DNA of 64,000 nt from contig CAWIXS010000027.1 in NCBI GenBank assembly GCA_963840075.1, positions 124,001-188,000 of the forward strand, written 5' to 3'. Positions 7,229 through 15,266 of this stretch are shown here, piece after piece; the first letter of the stretch is position 1; every line of letters starts with the position of its first letter. Made by a program: the position numbers and the translations under genes. Under the pieces are notes generated by a model. That model saw only the letters and a list, made by a program, of their open reading frames with translations, was not told the DNA's origin and did not search any database. The stretch is from AWTP1-13 sp963840075. GTDB lineage: Bacteria; Pseudomonadota; Alphaproteobacteria; Rhizobiales; Hyphomicrobiaceae.

Positions 7229-7933
7229 GATCACGCTTCCAAGCTGCACGTCGCCATCATCATGGACGGCAACGGACGCTGGGCCACGCGCAGGGGCCTG
7301 CCGCGCCAGGCCGGACACGCCGCGGGCGCAGACGCGATCCAAAGGGTCGCCGAGGCGGCTTCGGACCTGGGCATCGGCACCCTCACGCTCTACGCCTTCT
7401 CGGCCGACAACTGGCGCCGCCCCGACGGAGAGGTGCGCGCGCTGATGGCGCTCTTGCGCCGCTATCTGGAGAGCGAGACCGAGCGCCTCGCGCGCACCGG
7501 CGCGCGCCTCGAGGTGATCGGGCGGCGCGACCGCCTGCCGGCCGCCATTCCCCCGGCCATCGCCCGCGCCGAGCGCGAGACCGCCGGCGGCACGGCCTTG
7601 CGCCTGCGGGTGGCGGTGGACTACTCCGCCCGCGATGCGATCCTCGCCGCGGCGGCCGCAGCGCGCGGCCCGGAGGACCTCACGCGCGAAGGCTTCTCGC
7701 GCCTCATCGCAGGCGAGCATCCCTGCAAGGACGTCGACCTGTTGATCCGCACCGGCGGCGAGCAGCGGCTGTCCGATTTCCTGCTGTGGGAATGCGCCTA
7801 CGCCGAGCTCTACTTCACGGAGCGGTTCTGGCCCGACTTCGGTGCAAGGGACCTCGCCGAGGCGCTGGCCTGGTTCCGCGTGCGCGAGCGCCGCTTCGGA
7901 GGGCCCGCCAACACGCCGGTCGCTGCCGCCTGA
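7217..7933 (+). CDS. UppS-family cis-prenyltransferase (paralogue)
   Basis: A cis-prenyltransferase that extends farnesyl diphosphate with isopentenyl diphosphate to make polyprenyl diphosphates. It has 238 residues with all family landmarks: HVAIIMDGNGRWA, PRQAGHAAG, TLYAFSADNWRRP and LLIRTGGEQRLSDFLLW followed by CAYAELYF. ATG at 7217 with GAGG six bases upstream is preferred over the TTG at 7202. It is the third gene of the regulator operon, not beside frr/cdsA where housekeeping uppS normally sits. The DYSARDAI stretch, where housekeeping enzymes usually have NYGGR, marks it as a divergent paralogue, perhaps making a shorter prenyl chain for a specialised lipid. Confidence 0.88.
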   Translation: MMQSDHASKLHVAIIMDGNGRWATRRGLPRQAGHAAGADAIQRVAEAASDLGIGTLTLYAFSADNWRRPDGEVRALMALLRRYLESETERLARTGARLEVIGRRDRLPAAIPPAIARAERETAGGTALRLRVAVDYSARDAILAAAAAARGPEDLTREGFSRLIAGEHPCKDVDLLIRTGGEQRLSDFLLWECAYAELYFTERFWPDFGARDLAEALAWFRVRERRFGGPANTPVAAA

Positions 7934-7993
7934 TCTCATCGCGACTTCCGTAAGCCCGAATCTCCGCAACCCGTGACGCCGGGAGGCGATGCC

Positions 7994-9577
7994 ATGCGCA
8001 TTCTCCTGATCAATGTCCCACACCCCGGCATCGGCAGCCGCATCCCCGACGACCACCTTCCACCGCTGGGCCTGCTGGCCGTCGGCGGACCGCTGATCGA
8101 CGACGGCCACGAGGTGCGCCTCATCGACGGGGAATTCGGCCCCATGCCGATTGCCGAGCTGGTGGCGGAGGCCGATCGGTGGGCGCCGGACGCCGTCCTG
8201 TTCGGCCATTCCGGCTCGACCTCGGGTCATCCCGTCATCGCCGAGGTCGCGCGCGGCATTGCGGCGGCCCTGCCCGGCGTGTGTATCGTCTACGGCGGCG
8301 TGTTTCCCACCTATCACTGGCGCGAGATCCTGGCAGACGAGCCCTACGTGACGGCGATCGTGCGCGGCGAGGGCGAGGAGACGGCGCGGCGCCTGATGGC
8401 CGCAATCGAGGGCGGCGAGGACTTCGAGAGCATCCCCGGCATCGCCTGGCGCGATGCGACGGGCGTACATGCGACGCGGCCGGCGCCCGTCATCGCCGAC
8501 CTCGACGCCTACCGCGTGGGCTGGGAGCTGATCGACCATGCCCGCTACAGCTACTGGGGCGGCCTGCGCGCGGTGGTGGTGCAGTTCTCGCGCGGCTGCC
8601 CGCATCTGTGCACCTACTGCGGCCAGCGCGGCTTCTGGACCCGTTGGCGGCACCGCGACCCGGTGCGCTTCGCCAAGGAGCTGGCGCGCCTTCACCGCGA
8701 GCATGGCGTCAAGGTCATCAACTTCGCCGACGAGAACCCGACCGTCTCGAAAAAGGCGTGGAAGGCCTTCCTGGAGGCGCTGATCGCGGAGAACGTCGAT
8801 CTGATCCTGGTGGGCTCGACGCGCGCCGACGACATCGTACGCGATGCCGATATTCTGCATCTCTACAAGAAGGCCGGCTGCCAGCGCTTCCTGCTCGGCA
8901 TGGAGCACACCGACGAGGCCACGCTCGAGCTGATCCGCAAGGGCGGGGCAACGGCAACCGACCGCGAGGCGATCCGCCTTCTGCGCCGGCATGGCATTCT
9001 GTCGATGGCGACGTGGGTGGTCGGTTTCGAGGAGGAGACCGACCGGGACCACTGGCGCGGCCTGCGCCAGCTGCTGGCCTACGATCCGGACCAGATCACG
9101 ATGCTCTACGTGACGCCGCACCGCTGGACGCCCTACTTTCGGGTATCGGCGGAGCGCCGGGTGATCCAGCCGGACCGGCGGCGCTGGGACTACAAGCATC
9201 AGGTGCTCGCCACGCGCCATATGCCGCCCTGGCGCGTGCTGCTGTGGTTCAAGCTCACCGAGGTTGTGCTGCAGGCCCGTCCCAAGGCGCTCTGGCGCAC
9301 CTATCTGCACCCGGATCGCGGCCTGCGCCACGCCATGCGCTGGTACGCCCAGATGGGCCGTCGCGTCTGGTTCCACGAGATCTTCGGCTTCCTGCGCGAC
9401 CCTCTGGTGCGCAACGGCCCCACCGTGCGCCAGTTCTGGGGCGCCCCGCAGGATGCGGAGGAGGAGGCCATGGGCGTCGCGAGGCCGGCACAACCGGCCG
9501 GCAGCGCCCATCAAACTGCCTCCGGCGAGCGGCTGGGTGCGCAGGCCTTTGCGCCAGCGGGATTGCCGAGGGCTTGA
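7994..9577 (+). CDS. Cobalamin-binding radical SAM protein, BchE-like
   Basis: A 527-residue class B radical SAM enzyme. The N-terminal part (about 1-160) is a cobalamin-binding Rossmann domain (ILLINVPHPG, FGHSGSTSGHP, VYGGVFPTYHWRE). The radical SAM core carries the [4Fe-4S] Cys triad in RGCPHLCTYCGQRGFW (about residues 200-215), followed by VINFADENPT and WVVGFEEETD. It is often annotated as an anaerobic Mg-protoporphyrin ester cyclase (BchE), but it lacks the N-terminal and FHFDE-type C-terminal features I associate with true BchE, so the substrate is unknown. ATG at 7994 starts at the conserved MRILLINVP. It lies 60 bases past the UppS paralogue and may share its transcript. Confidence 0.82.
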   Translation: MRILLINVPHPGIGSRIPDDHLPPLGLLAVGGPLIDDGHEVRLIDGEFGPMPIAELVAEADRWAPDAVLFGHSGSTSGHPVIAEVARGIAAALPGVCIVYGGVFPTYHWREILADEPYVTAIVRGEGEETARRLMAAIEGGEDFESIPGIAWRDATGVHATRPAPVIADLDAYRVGWELIDHARYSYWGGLRAVVVQFSRGCPHLCTYCGQRGFWTRWRHRDPVRFAKELARLHREHGVKVINFADENPTVSKKAWKAFLEALIAENVDLILVGSTRADDIVRDADILHLYKKAGCQRFLLGMEHTDEATLELIRKGGATATDREAIRLLRRHGILSMATWVVGFEEETDRDHWRGLRQLLAYDPDQITMLYVTPHRWTPYFRVSAERRVIQPDRRRWDYKHQVLATRHMPPWRVLLWFKLTEVVLQARPKALWRTYLHPDRGLRHAMRWYAQMGRRVWFHEIFGFLRDPLVRNGPTVRQFWGAPQDAEEEAMGVARPAQPAGSAHQTASGERLGAQAFAPAGLPRA

Positions 9578-9592
9578 CAGGCCATACAAGGT

Positions 9593-9703
9593 GTCATTCC
9601 GGCGCTTGCCTGCACCGGCGCAGGCCGGTGTCGCCGGAATCCATCTCCGCACTTGCTCCGGCACTCGCCGTTGGGCGGATGTCGGGGACAAGCCCCGGCA
9701 TGA
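9593..9703. repeat. CCGGCG / GGGGACAAGCCCC repeat, copy b
   Basis: It begins TCATTCCGGCGCTTGCCTGC, continues with the hairpin ACCGGCGCAGGCCGGT and ends CGGGGACAAGCCCCGGCATGA. It occupies most of the 277-base gap between the radical SAM gene and the DSD1 gene; the remainder of the gap shows nothing else. Confidence 0.85.
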
Positions 9704-9854
9704 CAAATACGATGAAGCGTTGGAGTCGGAGTATAGGGCGTACGGCCTGCATGCGCTGCCCGGCATGCTGGCCAATTCCACTCGCTTCGCACACCTGCTC
9801 GTGCCAATTGGTTTCGGTACAAGCAGACTGCCCGCTCTGAGAAAGGAGCCGCTC

Positions 9855-11001
9855 ATGCCCGTGAAGCCGCCCGCCGCTGTCGGCATGACACTGGCGGAGG
9901 TCGACACCCCGGCCCTCGTCATCGACCTCGACGCCTTTGAGCGTAACCTGCAGCGGATGGCGGATTTCGCAGCGCGCGCCGGCGTGCGGCTGCGCGCACA
10001 CGCCAAGACGCACAAGTCGCCCGACATTGCGGTCAGGCAGGTCGCACTCGGCGCCGTCGGGGTCTGCTGCCAGAAGGTCTCCGAAGCGGAGGTGATGGTG
10101 GCGGGCGGCATCGCCGACGTGCTGGTCTCCAACGAGGTGGCCGGCGCGGCCAAGCTGGACCGGCTGGCGGCCCTGGCACGCCAGGCGAAGGTCGGCGTGT
10201 GCGTCGACGACGCGGACAACGTCGCCGAGCTGGAGGCGGCCGCGGCCAAGGCCGGCACGATGCTCGACGTGCTGGTGGAGATCGACGTCGGTGCGCGGCG
10301 CTGCGGGGTGGCGCCGGGCGATCCAGCGGCACGCCTCGCTGAATTGGTGGCGAAGGCTCCGCACCTCAGCTTCGCCGGCCTGCAGGCCTACCACGGCTCG
10401 GCGCAGCACGTGCGCGAGGCCGGCGAGCGCAAGGCGCTCATCGCGCTTGCGGCGGAGCTGGTCGAGGAGACGCGGCGCGCGCTCGCCGCGGCTGGGCTGG
10501 AAGCGCGCATCGTCTCCGGCGCCGGCACCGGCACCTGCGAGAACGAGGCGGCGAGCGGCGTGTGGAACGAGCTGCAGTGCGGCTCCTACGTCTTCATGGA
10601 TGCCGACTACGCCCGCAACAAGCGCGCCGACGGCTCCGCCTTCGGCGACTACGAGCACGCGCTGTTCGTCTATGCCACGGTGATGAGCGCGCCGGCGCCC
10701 GAGCGGGCCGTCGTCGATGCCGGCCTCAAGGCATTCTCGGTCGACAGCGGCCTGCCGCTGCCGTGGAAGCTGCCGGGCGCCGTCTACCAGCGTCCCTCCG
10801 ACGAGCACGGCGTCCTCGACCTCGGCAACTGCCCGGAGCCGGAGCGCCCGAGGCGCGGCGACAAGGTGCTGCTGGTCCCGGGCCACTGCGATCCCACCGT
10901 CAATCTGCACGACTGGTACGTGGGCGTGCGCGGCCTCGGCAGCACACAGCGCGCGGGTCGAGTGCCTCTGGCCGGTTGCCGCCAGGGGCGCGGTGTTCTG
11001 A
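9855..11001 (+). CDS. DSD1-family PLP enzyme (D-threonine/3-hydroxyaspartate aldolase type), frameshifted 3' end
   Basis: A fold-type III PLP enzyme of the alanine-racemase-like DSD1 family, which cleaves or deaminates D-hydroxy amino acids. Family landmarks are VDTPALVIDLDAFERNL, RLRAHAKTHKSPDIA (PLP Lys in HAKTHK, about residue 55), GVCCQKVSEAEVMVAGG, VSGAGTGTCENEA and PGHCDPTVNLHDWYVGVRG, with the His-x-Cys metal pair near the C-terminus. Close to base 10960 the frame breaks at a GGG: the expected ending RVECLWPVAARGAVF lies in the next frame and stops at 11001, while the uninterrupted frame runs on to an unrelated tail at 11015. One base is probably surplus or missing. The enzyme core is intact. 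Confidence 0.85.
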
Positions 11002-11105
11002 TTACAATTTGTTAGGGCCTTGGCTCCCGGCGCCAACGGCCGTTGCAAACCGCCCAGGCCACCCGATATATCGGCTGAACTCGACTGACTCGAAGGGAGA
11101 GCCAG

Positions 11106-11822
11106 ATGACGCCCGAAGAACGCCAGCTTGTCACCGGCTTGTTCGACCGCATGCGCAACTACACCCTGCCCGAGAAAGACGGCGAGGCCGAGGCGCTGAT
11201 CAACGAGAGCGTGCGGGCGGTGCCCGATGCATCCTACATGCTGGTGCAGTCGGTGCTGGTGCAGGAGCAGGCGCTGGTGGAGGCCGACAGCCGCATCAAG
11301 GCGCTGGAGGAGCAGGTGCGCTCGCTGGAAGCGCAGCAGCGGCCGTCCGGGGCGGGGAGCTTCCTCGGCGGGCTGTTCGGCAGCCGGAGCGCCGCGGAGC
11401 CCACGCGCGGCCCCAGCGTGCCCGTGGTCGGCGCACGCGCCACGCCGTCGGTCTATTCGGGCGGCCAGCCGGGGCAGCCCGGGCCACAGGGGCAGGCGGC
11501 GCCCTGGCAGTCGGCGCCTCCGCCGGGGCAGGCCGCTCAAGCCGGCGGCGGCGGGTTCCTGCGCTCGGCCATGGCGACGGCCGCCGGCGTTGCGGGCGGC
11601 ATGCTGATCGCCGGCGCGATCCAGAACCTCATCAACCCCGCGCACGCCAACTCGGGTCATACCAATACGACGCCCAACACTCAGGGCTCCGGCGAGACGC
11701 AGCCTGCGTCGGCCTCCGCTGGCGACACCTCGAGGACGGAGACCGCCCCCGATTCGTCGACCCAGGTGGTGGACGAGGACAGCGGCTGGTTCGGCGACGG
11801 CGGCGGCGATTTCGATCTCTGA
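11106..11822 (+). CDS. DUF2076 family protein
   Basis: A 238-residue protein of unknown role. The N-terminal domain (MTPEERQLVTGLFDRM, about 1-80) is the DUF2076 signature, rich in helices and ending in a short coiled coil (IKALEEQVRSLEAQQ). It is followed by a Gly/Pro/Gln linker, a glycine-rich hydrophobic stretch (FLRSAMATAAGVAGGMLIAG) and an acidic C-terminus. ATG follows GGGAGAG. Proteins of this family are often described as putative periplasmic or membrane-associated, but no cleavable signal is seen here. It stands alone between repeats and the convergent downstream gene. Confidence 0.85.
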   Translation: MTPEERQLVTGLFDRMRNYTLPEKDGEAEALINESVRAVPDASYMLVQSVLVQEQALVEADSRIKALEEQVRSLEAQQRPSGAGSFLGGLFGSRSAAEPTRGPSVPVVGARATPSVYSGGQPGQPGPQGQAAPWQSAPPPGQAAQAGGGGFLRSAMATAAGVAGGMLIAGAIQNLINPAHANSGHTNTTPNTQGSGETQPASASAGDTSRTETAPDSSTQVVDEDSGWFGDGGGDFDL

Positions 11823-11828
11823 GGGACT

Positions 11829-11896
11829 GGGGTCGGACCCCTCGCTCGCACGGTCGTCGCTCTACCTCAACGCTGGAGGCGAGGGGTCTGGACCCC
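11829..11896. repeat. GGGGTC-N-GACCCC palindromic repeat, copy 2
   Basis: Two palindromes, GGGGTCGGACCCC (11829-11841) and GGGGTCTGGACCCC (11883-11896), separated by about 40 bases ending GGAGGCGA, in the 3' overlap between convergent genes. It provides the last codons and stop of the minus-strand gene 11862-12857. Confidence 0.85.
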
Positions 11897-12857
11897 CGCC
11901 TCCGAACCCGCGCAGCACCACGTCGGGCGATGACGTGTTGTGGCGCGATGGAGCGACGCGGCCCATCCACACGTCGGTGGCGGTCGCGCGCTTGAAGCCC
12001 ATGATGGCCTCCTCGCGCCAGCCCTTGGCGCCCTTCTCGATCACGGCGATGCGGGCCACGTCGTTGTTGAAATCCGTCACGTACATGGAGCGCAGCGCCG
12101 CAAACGGCCGCCCGTCGACGGCCTTGTCGAGGGCGACATCGAGCACGTGCCGGTTCTGATCGACCTTGGCCATGGTGACGGTCGCCGATCCGCCGCGCTC
12201 GAAGCTCAGTGTGAAGGCGCGCGACTTGGGGTCGAAGGCGACCTCCCTGATCTTGACGATCGGGCGTCCTTCCACCTCCACCGGCCCGATCAGCAACGAG
12301 GACCCGAACGCAGTTGGGGCCAGGCCCGCCGGGGCCAGGGGGCGCAGCCGCCAGTAGCCGTCCTGCGGATAGAGCACCAGCACCTCCTCGCCTCCCATGG
12401 GGCGGATCATCCACACCTGCAGGAGGTGGATGCCCGTCTCCACGCGCTCCCCGATGCGCACCGTCGCCGTCGCCGGGCGCCAGAAGTCGGCAAACCTGAG
12501 CCCCACCACCCAGAAGTCGATCTGCTCGTAGAGCGTGGTGCGCTTCGGCGGCTGCGCCGCGCCGGGCGTGGGGTCGCTCTTGGCCGTGCAACCGGTCCAG
12601 TCCGCCTCGTAGCTGTCGCGGTTGAGTGTGCCGATGTAGGAGGGATGCGCAGCCTCGATCTGGAAGCGGCGCACCTCCCTGGAGGCGAAATTGACGGTGA
12701 CGTTGTCCTTCTCCGCGCACAGCACGGGCTCACTCGTGTTGACCACCTCCACCGCCAGGCCCTCCGCCGATCGTGCCGCGGGCGCCAATGCGCAGAAGGC
12801 CGTCCCTGCGAGCAGCGCCGTCGCCGCACGCAACAACAGCCGAAGGTGTCCGCGCAT
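11862..12857 (-). CDS. Secreted hypothetical protein
   Basis: A 331-residue protein beginning with a clear signal peptide (MRGHLRLLLRAATALLAG..., Ala-rich, cleavage near PAARSAEG). It has four or so Cys in the mature N-terminal half (VLCAEKDN, WTGCTAK) and no recognised domain; beta-rich sequence such as VTVNFASREVRRFQIEAAHP suggests an extracytoplasmic beta fold. ATG at 12857 has GAGG eight bases upstream. It starts 10 bases after the cyclase-family gene stop and is likely co-transcribed with it. Its C-terminus (GGGGPDPSPPALR) is encoded by the palindromic repeat, so the native end has been replaced. Confidence 0.75.
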   Translation of the reverse strand: MRGHLRLLLRAATALLAGTAFCALAPAARSAEGLAVEVVNTSEPVLCAEKDNVTVNFASREVRRFQIEAAHPSYIGTLNRDSYEADWTGCTAKSDPTPGAAQPPKRTTLYEQIDFWVVGLRFADFWRPATATVRIGERVETGIHLLQVWMIRPMGGEEVLVLYPQDGYWRLRPLAPAGLAPTAFGSSLLIGPVEVEGRPIVKIREVAFDPKSRAFTLSFERGGSATVTMAKVDQNRHVLDVALDKAVDGRPFAALRSMYVTDFNNDVARIAVIEKGAKGWREEAIMGFKRATATDVWMGRVAPSRHNTSSPDVVLRGFGGGGPDPSPPALR

Positions 12858-12867
12858 CGATCGATCC

Positions 12868-13929
12868 TCACACGGTCGCAACCGGCGTCGCCGGCGAGCC
12901 GACGGCGCCGGGCAGGCGCAGCGGCGGTGCGGTGAGCAGGAACCGGCTGCGGTTGTTGGCCCTCAGCCAGTCGGCGAGCTCGGAGAGGCGCCACAGCTCG
13001 CCCAGGTTCGCGCCGGTCCTGAACAGGCAGTGCTGGTGCAGCGGCAGCAACGCGCAGGCACCCGGTGCGATCGTCTCGGGCAGCAGCTCGACGGCGTAGT
13101 TGTCCGAGATCAGCGCCACGAGCTTGGTCTCGGTCACCCATTGCTGCAGGCGCACATCGCTGCCGTCGAGGCCGGCGCAGCTCGTCTCCACCGTGTGCTT
13201 GTCGGGTGCCAGCCGGCCTTCCAGGATCACCTCGTCGAAGCCCGTGCGCAGCAGAACGAAGTCGCCCCCCTCCACCGTGATGCCGTCGGCCGCTATGACG
13301 CGCATGAGGTCGTCGTAGCCGACGGCGTGCCGCCTGCGCCCGTAATGGGCGAACAGGTCGATCATGACCGCGCGCCCCTGCATACACTTTACGGCCATGT
13401 TCTCTACGCCCAGCGCCTTGGCCGAGGACGTGCCTCTGGCCTCCACCAGCGTACCCGGAAGCGCACCAGCCTCCTTCGCCTCGCTCGGCCCCGGTAGGTC
13501 CACACCGCCGCGGTAGCCATTGTAGAACACCGCCTCGGGCTTGCCGTTGCCGTCGGCATCGAACAGCGCACCCACGTGCGCCAGGCTGTCCCACTGCGTC
13601 GAATATTGCAGGTGCATGATGACGAGATCGTCATTGACGACGTCGGTCATGCCGGGCCGCTCCCATTCCGTACGGTAAAGCCAGTTGGGCTTGTCGCCGC
13701 GGAGTGTCGGGCGGATCTGCGGCGGGTGCCGGCGCGGGTTGAGGATGCTGCCGCCGGGATAGTCGAGCGGCAGGGAGAGGCAGAAGGTCCTGCCTTCCTT
13801 CACCTCGGCGATGCCCTGCTTGACCTTCTCGGGTGTCAGCTCGTTGAGGCGCCCCAGCTGATCGTCGGGTCCGTAGTCGCCCCAGGTGGAATTCTCGGGC
13901 TGCTTCCTCCAGCGCACGCTTTGGCTCAT
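12868..13929 (-). CDS. Cyclase-family (kynurenine-formamidase-like) hydrolase
   Basis: A 353-residue metal-dependent hydrolase of the cyclase family (PF04199 type), which hydrolyses amides or lactones. The metal site lies around HLQYSTQWDSLAHVG; the H-x-x-x-x-x-D-x-x-x-H spacing is approximate, with DSLAHVG clear. YGPDDQLGRLNELTPEKV at the N-terminus and GFDEVILEGR, LDGSDV are further family marks. It starts MSQSVRWRKQPENSTWGD (ATG 13929). The long subgroup with this N-terminus has no firmly assigned substrate. It heads a two-gene transcript with the secreted protein downstream. Confidence 0.85.
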   Translation of the reverse strand: MSQSVRWRKQPENSTWGDYGPDDQLGRLNELTPEKVKQGIAEVKEGRTFCLSLPLDYPGGSILNPRRHPPQIRPTLRGDKPNWLYRTEWERPGMTDVVNDDLVIMHLQYSTQWDSLAHVGALFDADGNGKPEAVFYNGYRGGVDLPGPSEAKEAGALPGTLVEARGTSSAKALGVENMAVKCMQGRAVMIDLFAHYGRRRHAVGYDDLMRVIAADGITVEGGDFVLLRTGFDEVILEGRLAPDKHTVETSCAGLDGSDVRLQQWVTETKLVALISDNYAVELLPETIAPGACALLPLHQHCLFRTGANLGELWRLSELADWLRANNRSRFLLTAPPLRLPGAVGSPATPVATV

Positions 13930-14043
13930 GCGGGCTCTCCCCCAGTTGTGGCAGCGCCCGCCAATGTCGCCCAGAATGTGAGCCCGGTCATCACCCGATT
14001 GGCTGCCCGGCCAAGCGGCACCGTCAAGGCGCGACGCCGGGGG

Positions 14044-14138
14044 CCCCGGCATCCACCCAGCTGCGAGCGCCGGAGCAAGTGGGAAGATGGATTCAGGCGA
14101 CACCGGCCTGCGGCGGTGCAGGCAAGCGCCGGAATGAC
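14044..14138. repeat. CCGGCG palindromic repeat, copy c
   Basis: CCCCGGCATCCACC... to ...ACCGGCCTGCGGCGGTGCAGG and CGCCGGAATGACA. It is the same family as copies a, b and d, in inverse orientation to copy b. It occupies the space between the copper chaperone stop and the cyclase start. Confidence 0.8.
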
Positions 14139-14165
14139 ACACCGCGACCTGTCGGCGTCACAACG

Positions 14166-14675
14166 CTAATGGCCGCCGCCCTTCGGCTTGGTCTCGGCAT
14201 TGCCCGCCCCGTCGCCGAGCTCGCGCGCTCCGACCGGCGCCACCGCGTACTCGACCTGGACCCGTCCCGCCTTCTCGAAAATCAACGTCCCCTTGACGGG
14301 CGTGCCCCGCTTCGGCCCCTGCGCGACGTCGAGGAACATCACATGAAAGGAGCCAGGCTTCAGCACCACGGTCTCGCCGGGCTTGATGATGAGACCGGGG
14401 TCGAGCCGCCGCATCTTCATCATGCCGCGATCCATCGACATCTCGTGGACCTCGGTTTTTCCGGCAAAGGCAATCGAGCCGCCGATCAGGGTATCGGGCT
14501 CCTTCCCCGTGTTGGTGATGGTCATGAAGCCGGCGGCGACCTTGGCACCTCCCGGAATCTCCCGCGTCCACACCTTGCCGATCTTGATCGCACCGGCACT
14601 GTAGTCCTGGGCCGGCGCGACAGCCGTAGCCAGCCAGACGGCGAGCACCAGAAAGACAGTCCGCGAGCACCACAT
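14166..14675 (-). CDS. Periplasmic copper chaperone, PCuAC family
   Basis: A 169-residue secreted Cu(I) chaperone of the type that delivers copper to cytochrome oxidase. Signal peptide MWCSRTVFLVLAVWLATAVAPAQ, then the cupredoxin-like domain with the copper ligands of the H-M-x10-M-x21-H-x-M motif: VHEMSMDRGMMKMRR (about 75-90) and SFHVMF (about 110). A perfect AAGGAGG ribosome binding site lies seven bases before ATG 14675. It is the last gene of a minus-strand run DUF2946, outer-membrane transporter, PCuAC-like, PCuAC. The tail TKPKGGGH is a weak extra metal site. Confidence 0.9.
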   Translation of the reverse strand: MWCSRTVFLVLAVWLATAVAPAQDYSAGAIKIGKVWTREIPGGAKVAAGFMTITNTGKEPDTLIGGSIAFAGKTEVHEMSMDRGMMKMRRLDPGLIIKPGETVVLKPGSFHVMFLDVAQGPKRGTPVKGTLIFEKAGRVQVEYAVAPVGARELGDGAGNAETKPKGGGH

Positions 14676-14739
14676 CGCGCGCCTCCTTTGCAGCTGCGAG
14701 CAATCCGAACCGGAAAGGCGGCCGGCGCGCCTGGATTCG

Positions 14740-15189
14740 TCAGTGTCCATGCTCATGCTCGGCCTCCTCCACTATCACATCGACCACAATCCGCCCCGCC
14801 TTCTCGAACACGAGCGCCAGCTTGAAGTCGTCATAGGCGTGCAGAGCTTTTTTCAGCCCGGTCAAGACCAGGTGCTCACCTTTGGCGTGGAGAACCAGAG
14901 CCTTGCCGGGGGGGATGCTGAACGCAGCGGACTTGCTGTCCTTGGCCGCATCCTGGCCGCCCGCAAGCTCGACCTTTTCCGCGCGCGGCGTCGAGGCGGA
15001 TATCAGGCGATCGGCAGCGCGACCGCCGTTCTTGATGGTCATGAATACGCGCGCGCTGGTCGCCTCCTTCCGGACCGTCTCGGAGGTCCACGGATGCACG
15101 ATCTCCAGGTTCTTCCTCTTGTGGCTGTGGGCCGTCGCCGATGGTACGAGGACGGCCGCCAGCAGCAGGCAAGCCAGACATCTCATCAT
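14740..15189 (-). CDS. PCuAC-like protein with altered copper site
   Basis: A 149-residue secreted paralogue of the neighbouring copper chaperone. It has a signal peptide (MMRCLACLLLAAVLVPSATA) and the same fold signature (EIVHPWTSETV, ARVFMTIKNGG, ADRLISASTPRAEKVEL, SIPPGKALVL). The expected His-x-Met after VEL is absent (VELAGGQDA) and the second site reads EHLVL instead of HLM, so the canonical ligands are lost. It gains His at both ends (AHSHKRK near the mature N-terminus, EHEHGH at the C-terminus), which may bind metal instead. GGAG lies eight bases before ATG. Confidence 0.85.
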   Translation of the reverse strand: MMRCLACLLLAAVLVPSATAHSHKRKNLEIVHPWTSETVRKEATSARVFMTIKNGGRAADRLISASTPRAEKVELAGGQDAAKDSKSAAFSIPPGKALVLHAKGEHLVLTGLKKALHAYDDFKLALVFEKAGRIVVDVIVEEAEHEHGH

Positions 15190-15266
15190 TGCACTTGCTC
15201 CTGCGAGGTCGCGCGGGGCCGCATGCAACGGCACCTGCCCCGCGCTCCTGCTCCTGCCTTGACGCC

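Noticed and set aside
7994..9577. Evidence for phototrophy from a bchE gene
   Set aside because: The protein is only BchE-like; no other pigment or reaction-centre gene is present and key BchE-specific ends are missing.
7193..10258. 1,021-codon minus-strand open frame
   Set aside because: It lies antisense to uppS-like, BchE-like and DSD1 genes, which all have strong family motifs; its composition is Arg/Ala/His-rich and it has no domain. High GC leaves antisense frames open.
9594..11660. 688-codon minus-strand open frame across two genes and a repeat
   Set aside because: Spans intergenic repeat DNA and antisense of DSD1 and DUF2076 genes; no protein features.
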